From positions 67,253 to 131,252 of the forward strand of contig DJWY01000030.1 of the NCBI GenBank assembly GCA_002448305.1: a DNA stretch of 64,000 nt, in the 5' to 3' direction. The position numbers were made by a program, and so were the translations under genes. This DNA is from Selenomonadales bacterium UBA7018. GTDB lineage: Bacteria; Bacillota; Negativicutes; Selenomonadales; Selenomonadaceae. Numbering within the stretch: position 1 is the first letter of the stretch; each line of letters opens with the position of its first letter. This document shows positions 48,922-56,197 of the stretch, piece after piece. The notes under the pieces are model-generated. The model made no database searches. It worked only from the letters and a program-made list of their open reading frames with translations, and was not told where the DNA came from.

Positions 48922-50838
48922 TTAAATTTTTGCAATCAAGTCGCGGTTCGTAACGTCGCTGATAAGTTCAAAGCTAAGCTGGCGCAGTTTGATATTCGCC
49001 GCAGTGAGTTTCACGCGCACGCCGTCGCCGATATGAAAACTTTTGCCCGTCCTAGTGCCGATTAGGGCAAATTCATTTTCGACAAAGGCATAATAATCGC
49101 CGCCAATTTCCGCCGCACGAACTAAGCCGTCAACGCCGTTATCCAATTCCACGAAAAAGCCAAAATTCGTCACGCTCTCAATCACGCCGTCAAAATTTTG
49201 TCCAACAAAGCGTTGCATATACTCAACTGCTTTTAAGTCCAAAGTTTCGCGCTCAATGTCTATCGCTCGCCGTTCACGCGCTGAACTCTGCTTTGAAATT
49301 TCTTCCAATCGCTTCGCCAAGACCGATAATTTTTGCGGTGCTTCCCAACTCGCCCTCAACATGCGGTGGACGATTAAATCAGGGTAGCGTCTTATCGGCG
49401 ACGTGAAATGCGTATAAAATTTCGCCGCAAGTCCGAAATGCCCTAAATTTTCGGGCGAATAACGCGCTTGCTGCATTGTCCGCAGTGCGTAGCTCGTGAT
49501 AACTTTTTCAACGGGTGCGCCTTTGACTTTCGATAAAATTTTTTGAAAGTCTCGCGGCTCGAAGTCGCGCCTTTTAGATGTCGCTATGTGCAAGCTGAAA
49601 TGCGCCAGCAGTTGATTGAGCGTCAAAACTTTTTCGGGCGTGGGCAATTCGTGTACGCGATAAAGGCTCGGAATTTTTTTCCGCAACGTATGCTCGGCGA
49701 CGGTTTCATTTGCTAAAAGCATGCACTCTTCGATTATAGATTCGGCGACGGTTTGAACGCGCTTTGTTATCTCAAGGGGTTTGCCCGCCGCGTTCAGAAT
49801 AATTTTCATTTCGGGCAGGTCGAAATCAATCGCGCCGCGTTCCGCCCGAATTTTTTTCCTTAGCCCGTGAATTTTCTTCAGCGCATTGAGATTTTCCGCG
49901 CAATCGGCAAGTTCTCTGTCGCCGTCAAGAAATTTATTGACTTGCGTATAACTTAGACGGCGGAAAACGTGAATCACAGTCGGGAAAATTTCATAGCTGA
50001 CGACGCGCCCCGCCGAATTGATTTTCATTTCGCAAGCCATAGCCAATCGGTCAACGCCCGCATTTAAACTGCAAATGCCGTTAGAAAGTTCCTTCGGCAA
50101 CATGGGAACGACGCGGTCGACAGGATAAATACTCGTGCCGCGCTCGAATGCCTCGCGGTCAAGAAAAGTTTTCGGGCGAACGTAATAGCTGACGTCGGCA
50201 ATGTACACGCCTAAAAAAAATTCGCCGTCCTTTTCTTCGGCGAAAACTCCGTCGTCTAAGTCTTTGGCGTCTTCGCCGTCAATCGTCACGATTTTTAAAT
50301 TTCGGCGGTCAATTCGCTTAGCAATTTCTTGTTGGCTCGGCTTGAATTCAATGCGCACCGCTTCAGCTTGCACTTCGGGCGGAAAATCTTCTTCGACGCC
50401 ATGACTGCGCAAAATTCCGCGTATCTCGACGCCGGGCGCATTTTCTTTGCCTAAAACTTCTATAACTTGTCCGCGCAGAGGCTCCCACGCCGTAATTTTC
50501 ACGACAACTTTTGTATTGCCGGAAAATTTTTCGTGGAATTTTGGCAGAATAATTCTTTGACCAATGCGCTTATCATCGGGCGTGACGAAAACTTTATTCC
50601 CGACTTTATTTAACGTGCCGACAAAAATTTCAGTGGCGCGTTCTAAAACTTCGACGATATAGCCTTCGCGCCGCCCGCGATAATTTCCGACAAGCCGAAC
50701 TTTAACTTTGTCGCCATTCATAGCTCCGCGCAGGTCGTCGGGCGCAATGTAAATATCCGCGCCGCCGTCAGCAGTCGCGACGAAGCCGAAACCTTTCTGA
50801 TTGACGCTGAGCACGCCGACAAGACTTTTTGTCCTCAT
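48922..50838 (-). CDS. rnr: Ribonuclease R
   Basis: A 638-residue processive 3'-5' exoribonuclease. N-terminal cold-shock domain (KGFGFVATADGGADIYI), RNB catalytic domain with ITIDGEDAKDLDDGVF-type metal-binding Asp cluster (in IVTIDGEDAKDLDD) and TSPIRRYPDLIVHRML, and a C-terminal S1 domain ending near VRVKLTAANIKLRQLSFEL. It is shorter than the B. subtilis enzyme and lacks the basic C-terminal tail. The ATG overlaps the thioesterase stop by 4 bases. smpB, its frequent downstream neighbour, is not here. Confidence 0.95.
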   Translation of the reverse strand: MRTKSLVGVLSVNQKGFGFVATADGGADIYIAPDDLRGAMNGDKVKVRLVGNYRGRREGYIVEVLERATEIFVGTLNKVGNKVFVTPDDKRIGQRIILPKFHEKFSGNTKVVVKITAWEPLRGQVIEVLGKENAPGVEIRGILRSHGVEEDFPPEVQAEAVRIEFKPSQQEIAKRIDRRNLKIVTIDGEDAKDLDDGVFAEEKDGEFFLGVYIADVSYYVRPKTFLDREAFERGTSIYPVDRVVPMLPKELSNGICSLNAGVDRLAMACEMKINSAGRVVSYEIFPTVIHVFRRLSYTQVNKFLDGDRELADCAENLNALKKIHGLRKKIRAERGAIDFDLPEMKIILNAAGKPLEITKRVQTVAESIIEECMLLANETVAEHTLRKKIPSLYRVHELPTPEKVLTLNQLLAHFSLHIATSKRRDFEPRDFQKILSKVKGAPVEKVITSYALRTMQQARYSPENLGHFGLAAKFYTHFTSPIRRYPDLIVHRMLRASWEAPQKLSVLAKRLEEISKQSSARERRAIDIERETLDLKAVEYMQRFVGQNFDGVIESVTNFGFFVELDNGVDGLVRAAEIGGDYYAFVENEFALIGTRTGKSFHIGDGVRVKLTAANIKLRQLSFELISDVTNRDLIAKI

Positions 50839-51227
50839 GATAACGCCACGACTGCAAATTTCGCTGTCGCCTCCGCTGTGATTACGCCGTCCGGAGTTTC
50901 AACCGTCGAACGCATTGCGATTATATTGCGCCGCTGTGATTCTTCCCACGCCGAAATTTTCAGCTCCTGTTCAATGGGCGTCGGGAATTTAAATCGGACT
51001 TCAAGCCGCCCCGTCATTGCGCGTTCGTGATATTTCGCGTCGATAAATTTGCACATCGTTTCATCAAGCATTGTCGAAATAATTCCGCCGTGCGCCGCGC
51101 CCTCATAGCCTTCAAACTCTCGCGGCAAAAATTTTCGCGTCGTAATCTTTTCGCCGTCAAAATCAAACATCAAGTGCAAGCCTATCGGATTTTTTTCGCC
51201 GCATGCAAAGCAATATTCATCACTCAT
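50835..51227 (-). CDS. Hotdog-fold thioesterase (PaaI/4HBT type)
   Basis: A 130-residue acyl-CoA thioesterase-like protein. The hotdog motif FEGYEGAAHGGIISTMLDETM includes the catalytic-region HGG and Asp. An N-terminal CFACGEKNPIGLHL segment is typical of the family. The ATG at 51227 overlaps the HPr-like gene's stop by 8 bases and has GGTGG upstream; an ORF extension to 51251 would lie inside the upstream gene. Substrate unknown. Confidence 0.85.
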   Translation of the reverse strand: MSDEYCFACGEKNPIGLHLMFDFDGEKITTRKFLPREFEGYEGAAHGGIISTMLDETMCKFIDAKYHERAMTGRLEVRFKFPTPIEQELKISAWEESQRRNIIAMRSTVETPDGVITAEATAKFAVVALS

Positions 51228-51507
51228 TAGACCACCATACCTCATCATCAAAAGAATCTATAATTTCCTTAGCCTTAGCGGCAGCCTCTTGCGCGTCCGA
51301 GCCGTCAGCGATAATTTTAACCTCGTCTCCTTCTTTTAACTCCATTGCCATAATCGCATTTATGCTTTTCGCGGTAGCAGTTTTGCCATTTGATTCAAGA
51401 AAGATTTCAGATTGAAATTTGTTGGCGTGATATACCAAATACATAGCTTGGCGCGCAAGAACGCCGTAATCATTCACAATAGCCGATTTTGTTTCTGCAA
51501 TCGCCAT
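51220..51507 (-). CDS. HPr-like protein lacking the active-site histidine
   Basis: A 95-residue HPr-fold protein. Where HPr has GLHARPA with the phosphorylated His15, this protein reads GVLARQA (residues 15-21), so PEP-dependent phosphorylation by EI is not possible. The Ser46 region is kept (KSINAIMAMELKEGDEV), as is the AEAAAKAKEII-like C-terminal helix. This mirrors Crh of Bacillus, which also lacks His15 but is phosphorylated on Ser46 and acts in carbon catabolite control. A regulatory rather than transport role is therefore likely. Extra C-terminal acidic tail (DSFDDEVWWSNE). RBS GGAG before ATG. Confidence 0.85.
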   Translation of the reverse strand: MAIAETKSAIVNDYGVLARQAMYLVYHANKFQSEIFLESNGKTATAKSINAIMAMELKEGDEVKIIADGSDAQEAAAKAKEIIDSFDDEVWWSNE

Positions 51508-51511
51508 TCAA

Positions 51512-52246
51512 TCAACTCCTTATAAAGTCTAAGACTTCTTCAAAGACGAACTCGCGATTTTCGTCAAGCGGGAGAAGGTGTCCGCCATTGGGCACGGTAA
51601 TAATTTTTTTGACTGTCGAGCCCACGTTATCCATAATGAATCGGGCACTGCGCGGTTGAGCGGTGTGGTCGTCCTCGCCATGCATGATTAGAATTGGTGC
51701 GATGACTTTCGGCAAAAGTTTTTTCACGTCCGCGATTAAGTCAAGTAATTCGTGCACGCTAACAAGTGGCGTCTTTTTGTAAACTTCGTTAGCGGCTTGC
51801 GGTACGTCATTTAACTTTTTGCGCGGCTGAACTATGCAGGCATTTCCGCAAAATTCTCGCGGCGGCAAATTTCTAAGCCCTAAGCCGTCATCAATGAAAA
51901 TCGGCGCGGCAAGCGTCACTATCTTTGAAACGTCGCGCTCGCTAGAAAGTTTCAACGTCAAAAGCCCGCCCATTGAATGTCCCACGACAAAAATTTTTTC
52001 GCAAGCCCCACGCAGAATCGCTAAACCGTCAAGCACCGAGTTAAACCAATCATCTTTAGTCGTGCGCATTAAATCATTTTCGTCCGTACCGTGCCCCGCA
52101 AGCCTCATGCAAAGGACTGTAAAACCCTTGCGATTAAGAAATTCTCCGAGCAAAAAAAGTTCAACAGGTAGGCCCGTGAAACCGTGAATCAGCAACACGC
52201 CGCTTGAGCCGCCCTTCATAAAAAATGATTCTCCACCATTAATCAA
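51512..52246 (-). CDS. Alpha/beta-hydrolase, carboxylesterase Est30-like
   Basis: A 244-residue hydrolase. Oxyanion segment LLIHGFTGLPVEL, nucleophile elbow GHSMGG, acid residue in IMHGEDDHT and catalytic His in NGGHLLPLDE. It matches the small carboxylesterases found between secG and rnr in many Firmicutes. TTG start at 52246 with GGAGGA 8 bases upstream. The ribosome binding site abuts a perfect palindrome (52259-52275), the same arrangement as at the GT41-like gene. Confidence 0.9.
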   Translation of the reverse strand: MINGGESFFMKGGSSGVLLIHGFTGLPVELFLLGEFLNRKGFTVLCMRLAGHGTDENDLMRTTKDDWFNSVLDGLAILRGACEKIFVVGHSMGGLLTLKLSSERDVSKIVTLAAPIFIDDGLGLRNLPPREFCGNACIVQPRKKLNDVPQAANEVYKKTPLVSVHELLDLIADVKKLLPKVIAPILIMHGEDDHTAQPRSARFIMDNVGSTVKKIITVPNGGHLLPLDENREFVFEEVLDFIRS

Positions 52247-52258
52247 AATCTTTTCCTC

Positions 52259-52425
52259 CTACTTTTAAAAAGTAGCAAACAGCGGACGCGGTTACTTTTA
52301 AAAAGTAACCAACCAGTTGACGCGCTTGACCGCCCGACTATAAAACGGATTAGACGTGCTCCAACTGTTCCGTCGCTTTTAAAGCGGCTCGCCGCGTTCA
52401 TACGCTCCGCTGCGCTTCGCTAGCC
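52259..52425. repeat. Two palindromes and dispersed repeat between secG and the esterase gene
   Basis: CTACTTTTAAAAAGTAG (52259-52275) and GTTACTTTTAAAAAGTAAC (52291-52309) are perfect palindromes linked by CAAACAGCGGACGCG. The distal end of the region reads ACGCTCCGCTGCGCTTCGCTAG. Both flanking pieces match the gap at 48823-48908, so this is a longer copy of the same dispersed element. Confidence 0.8.
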
Positions 52426-52441
52426 CACTGAAAAAATTTTT

Positions 52442-52669
52442 CTACATTGAGAGCTTAGCGATTATCAAAGTTATTATCGCGAACAAAATGCCGAGTATAA
52501 CTGTTATCCGCGCTAAAAGTGCGTCCATGCCGCGAGCTTTACCGGAAAAAACTGTATCCGAGCCGCCGTCCATGCCGCCCATGCCGCCCGACTTCGCCTC
52601 TTGCCCCAAAATAACCAAAATCAGCGCGATTGATATTATCGCGTCCAATATCATCAAAACCGTCATCAT
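52442..52669 (-). CDS. secG: Preprotein translocase subunit SecG
   Basis: A 75-residue membrane protein with two transmembrane helices (residues about 3-22 and 52-72) around a Gly-rich loop (SGGMGGMDGGSDTVF), the SecG hallmark. It stimulates SecYEG-dependent export. ATG start (52669) 15 bases after the rex stop. Neighbours rex, esterase and rnr fit the common Firmicute arrangement. Confidence 0.95.
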   Translation of the reverse strand: MMTVLMILDAIISIALILVILGQEAKSGGMGGMDGGSDTVFSGKARGMDALLARITVILGILFAIITLIIAKLSM

Positions 52670-52684
52670 TTAAATCATTTCTCC

Positions 52685-53311
52685 TTAATCCTGCGTCATA
52701 TGGTAGCTTAATGCGCTTAGCCCGATTGATAAATCCTCGTTGACAATCGGGATTGTTGGTGGCACGCTAAGTTTTATCGGTGCGAAATTCCATATGCCCT
52801 TCACACCCGCCGCAATCAGTTTATCCGCGACGTTTTGCGCCTCACTCGCCGGAACCGTGATAACGCCTATGTCAACTTTATTTCCCCTGATAACGCTTTT
52901 CATACGCCTAGCACTATCAATCTTTATGCCGTTGACTTCACTGCCGATAATTTCTGCGTTTTTATCGAGAAGAGCCACGACCGAAAAACCCAGTGGCGCG
53001 AAGTTTACATAATTCGCAAGTGCGCCGCCTAAATGCCCAACGCCAACTATTGCAAGCCGCCAATGCTTATGCAAGCCCAAAATATTCCCGATTTTATCTT
53101 TCAACTCGCGCACGTCGTAGCCGATACCTTTTCTGCCGAATTGTCCAAACGTCGCTAAATCTTTGCGAATCTGTTCGGGCGTTATGTCGAGTCGCCGCCC
53201 TAATTCCTCTGAAGAAATTATCTGCAAGTCCTCTGATTCCGCCGCTAATCGCAACGTCCTAAAGTACAGCGGCAATCGGTCAATCGTCGCCTGCGAAATT
53301 ATCTTTTTCAA
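52685..53311 (-). CDS. rex: Redox-sensing transcriptional repressor Rex
   Basis: A 208-residue repressor that senses the NADH/NAD+ ratio. N-terminal winged helix (ITPEQIRKDLATFGQFGRKGIGYDV), a Rossmann domain with GVGHLGGALANY, and the C-terminal swapped helix ending LSYHMTQD. Rex normally represses fermentation and NADH-reoxidation genes under low NADH. TTG/ATG choice is clear: first codon ATG after GGAGG. I found no full Rex operator (TTGTGAA-N4-TTCACAA) in the window. Confidence 0.95.
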   Translation of the reverse strand: MKKIISQATIDRLPLYFRTLRLAAESEDLQIISSEELGRRLDITPEQIRKDLATFGQFGRKGIGYDVRELKDKIGNILGLHKHWRLAIVGVGHLGGALANYVNFAPLGFSVVALLDKNAEIIGSEVNGIKIDSARRMKSVIRGNKVDIGVITVPASEAQNVADKLIAAGVKGIWNFAPIKLSVPPTIPIVNEDLSIGLSALSYHMTQD

Positions 53312-53330
53312 ATGTCCGCACCTCCGAAAA

Positions 53331-53420
53331 TCAATTAGGAATTATGAATTAGTAATGTGGAATGATAGAAATGCGAAATTTAATTCCTAATTCCTACTTC
53401 CTCATTCCTAATTCCTCATT
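53331..53420. repeat. Opposed AATTAGGAAT arrays between rex and O-antigen ligase
   Basis: Forward units (53331-53360) face reverse units (53381-53420). The reverse array encodes the last residues (Asn-Glu-Glu-Leu-Gly-Met-Arg-Lys) and the TAG stop of the O-antigen ligase gene. Confidence 0.85.
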
Positions 53421-54995
53421 GCTCTTTATCGCCGCGCTTAAAGCTCCAAGTAGCCACATAAGCATTGCGCTCGGTATGTTGAAAAGTAAATGGTCGGTAA
53501 AGCCGTTGAGAGCCATTGACAGGAACGCCAGCCCAATTCCCAGCTTGAATCCGTCAAGAAAATTTCGGTCGTCAATGTTCATTACGTTATCAAAAGTTTT
53601 AGCAGATTTTTTATCGGATTCTTCTTTATCGTCGGGAATTTCGGTTTGCTCGCGCTTGATTGCAATTTCTCCGTCGCCAACCGGGATTTTTTCTATCTTA
53701 GTAAATTTCTTGCGGGTATGTTCGCTGAAATTCATTTCGTCATTGTGGACGACGGAACTGCGCGGCTTTTTCAATTTGCGTTGACGTTTCTTCCCGCCGA
53801 ATAAATTCACGACCCTGTTAGAAAATTCAGCAAGCGTTTCGTTGACGATTTTAGCAAGTTCCTGCAGAAAACTATTCGACGAAAGAATTTTATCAAGGCG
53901 TTCGCTGAACCATTTCTCCGCGCCGTGTTCGCTCACTCCGAACGAAATAAACATTGTCCCGAAAAAATACCAGAAAAATGCCAGCGCACCCACAATCCCA
54001 ATTTCAGCCGCAATGTTCAAATAAAGATTGTGCGCATGGTAGATAATGATATTCGGGTCGGCAATGTAGTAGTTGTATTGCGGATAAACGAATTGGTAAG
54101 CCCCCCAGCCAATGCCCGTGAATGGGTGGTCGGCAATCATGGAAGAAGTGCTAACCCAAATACCGACGCGCACCCCCTCCGAAGAATCGCCCATTGTGAA
54201 TGAAGATAAAATTCTATTCATGAACGACGAATCACCGTAGGCAATAATTCCCGTCACCAGCGCGAATAAAATCACAATGCGCCAGTCCTTTAAAAAGCCA
54301 TAAACCGCGAAGACTGCTACCAAAGTTAGAAATGCGCCGCGTGAATAAGTCATAGCTAGACATGCGACGAATAAAATTATTGTGCCGAGTAAAATTAGCC
54401 TATGTGAGCGGTGTTGCGCCTTCGCCAAAAAGCCCAGTGCTAAGCAGATAAAAACATCAAGATAGCCTGCTAGCACGTTTGGATTTTCTAGCGTGGAGAA
54501 CACGCGCTTTTTTAATTCGGGGAAGGCGTCAGGGTCAGTCCATTTTATATCCGCCGCGTCAATGCCGAAAATGAATTGGAAAAAGCCCCATAACACGACT
54601 AAAACTGCCGACGCGCCCAGAGCTTTCGCGATTAATTTAACCTGCGCGGTTGTACGAACGCTTTGCCCGACGATTAAATAAGTTAGGGCGTAAATGCCGA
54701 CTAGCATACAGTAATTGTAAATTAAATCGAAACTTCGCGCCGACGAAAATAGAACGCTCATTGCGCCGATTAGCAGAAAAATTGTAACGGGCACATCGAA
54801 GGGCAAGCTCCGCATTTTATATTTTGAATCGATTTGCAGACGCAAAAAATATGTGATTACGCCAATCATAATCGCCGCCGCCGCGACCGTTTCCGAGAAC
54901 GCAAGGAAAAAGGCTTCGGTTAAAATGGCGTAAAGCGTCCACTGTTCGAGATTTTTTATCCGGCGTCTTCTGACGAAAACGCTTACTCTATTCAA
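53394..54995 (-). CDS. O-antigen ligase / Wzy-type membrane protein
   Basis: A 533-residue polytopic protein with about twelve membrane helices. The family signature lies in the large periplasmic loop: ENPNVLAGYLD, the GVRVGIW stretch, HPFTGIGWGAYQFVYPQYN and HAHNLYLNIAAEIGI. It is likely to ligate or polymerise O-antigen or exopolysaccharide. Unusual is a charged, cytoplasmic-looking insert of about 115 residues (roughly 365-480, Lys/Glu-rich with KKRQRKLKKPR) before the last helices. The C-terminus is encoded by the AATTAGGAAT repeat. It follows folC by 17 bases. Confidence 0.85.
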   Translation of the reverse strand: MNRVSVFVRRRRIKNLEQWTLYAILTEAFFLAFSETVAAAAIMIGVITYFLRLQIDSKYKMRSLPFDVPVTIFLLIGAMSVLFSSARSFDLIYNYCMLVGIYALTYLIVGQSVRTTAQVKLIAKALGASAVLVVLWGFFQFIFGIDAADIKWTDPDAFPELKKRVFSTLENPNVLAGYLDVFICLALGFLAKAQHRSHRLILLGTIILFVACLAMTYSRGAFLTLVAVFAVYGFLKDWRIVILFALVTGIIAYGDSSFMNRILSSFTMGDSSEGVRVGIWVSTSSMIADHPFTGIGWGAYQFVYPQYNYYIADPNIIIYHAHNLYLNIAAEIGIVGALAFFWYFFGTMFISFGVSEHGAEKWFSERLDKILSSNSFLQELAKIVNETLAEFSNRVVNLFGGKKRQRKLKKPRSSVVHNDEMNFSEHTRKKFTKIEKIPVGDGEIAIKREQTEIPDDKEESDKKSAKTFDNVMNIDDRNFLDGFKLGIGLAFLSMALNGFTDHLLFNIPSAMLMWLLGALSAAIKSNEELGMRK

Positions 54996-55012
54996 ACTTC
55001 AGCCCTCTCCTT

Positions 55013-56197
55013 TCAATGCGAAATTATTCTTCTAACTTTTCCAATCAGATAAAGCGACCCCGCAATAATTTTTATGTCGCCGTCCAAATTTTTAAGGCGT
55101 TCGATTGCCTCAAAATTATTTTCGACAGCCACGCAAGAAATATTATTTTCGTGCAGACTTTTGCATAACATTTCGGTTGAAGCGGCGCGGTCGGAATCGG
55201 GCGGCGTCACGATTACATAATCATCTGCGCGGAAAAGAATTTTAATCATCTCGTCGAAATTTTTATCCTTGAGTGCGCCGAAAACCCAAACTCTTTTTCC
55301 GTGCGGGAAAGTTTTATCCAAGCTTTCGCGAAGTGCCTTTGCGCCGTGTGGATTGTGCGCCCCGTCAATCACATAGACACCCGAAGAATTTTTGACGACT
55401 TCAAAGCGTCCAGCCCATTCGACTTGCGCTAAACCATTTGCAATCGCCGCGTCGTCAAGCTGTAAAATTTCAGCCGCTTTAATCGCTATCGCCGCGTTAA
55501 TCTTCTGATAATCGCCGAGCAAGTTTAGCTTTAAGGTTTGAGCTTTGAGTTTTAAGGGATTGATTTCATACAGCGGAGAATTTTTTTCGGCGGCAATTTC
55601 TCTGATAATCTCAAGGGGCTTGCCGGTCGCGCCCGTCACGACGGGAACTTTTTCCTTGATAATGCCCGCCTTATTTCGTGCGATATTTTCCAAGTCGCCC
55701 AAAATATTTTCATGGTCAAGCGCAACGTTCGTTATAATCGACAATTCGGGCGTAATAACGTTCGTTGAATCAAGCGTGCCGCCCAAACCGACTTCAATAA
55801 CCGCAATGTCAATCGCTTGCTCCTTGAAATATTCAAAGGCGGCGGCGGTCAGAACTTCAAAATGCGTCGCCTCAACGTTGCAATCTTTGACGCGGAAAAT
55901 CATTTCGGCGAAGTTGGATTCAGAAATATTTTCACCATTAATTTTAATTCGTTCGCAATAGCTTTCGAGGTGCGGCGAAGTAAACAAGCCCACGCGCAAG
56001 CCTTGCGCCTTCAACATCTCGGCGAGCATTGCGCAAACTGAACCTTTGCCATTAGTGCCCGCAACATGAATCGTCCTGTAAAAATTTTGCGGCTCGCCAA
56101 GCGCGGCAGTTAATGCCTTAATCCTTTCGAGACCTTCCTTTATGCCGAATACGCAAAGCCAATCCAGATATTTCAGCGCGTCATTATAAGTTTTCAA
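55013..56197 (-). CDS. folC: Folylpolyglutamate synthase / dihydrofolate synthase
   Basis: A 394-residue Mur-ligase-family enzyme that adds glutamate to folates (and often to dihydropteroate). ATP loop HVAGTNGKGSVCAML, the FTSPHLESYCERI segment, VEVGLGGTLDSTNVI, and the C-terminal DGAHNPHGAKAL. Start ATG at 56197 overlaps the end of valS by 14 bases, the usual valS-folC pairing of Firmicutes. Confidence 0.95.
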   Translation of the reverse strand: MKTYNDALKYLDWLCVFGIKEGLERIKALTAALGEPQNFYRTIHVAGTNGKGSVCAMLAEMLKAQGLRVGLFTSPHLESYCERIKINGENISESNFAEMIFRVKDCNVEATHFEVLTAAAFEYFKEQAIDIAVIEVGLGGTLDSTNVITPELSIITNVALDHENILGDLENIARNKAGIIKEKVPVVTGATGKPLEIIREIAAEKNSPLYEINPLKLKAQTLKLNLLGDYQKINAAIAIKAAEILQLDDAAIANGLAQVEWAGRFEVVKNSSGVYVIDGAHNPHGAKALRESLDKTFPHGKRVWVFGALKDKNFDEMIKILFRADDYVIVTPPDSDRAASTEMLCKSLHENNISCVAVENNFEAIERLKNLDGDIKIIAGSLYLIGKVRRIISH

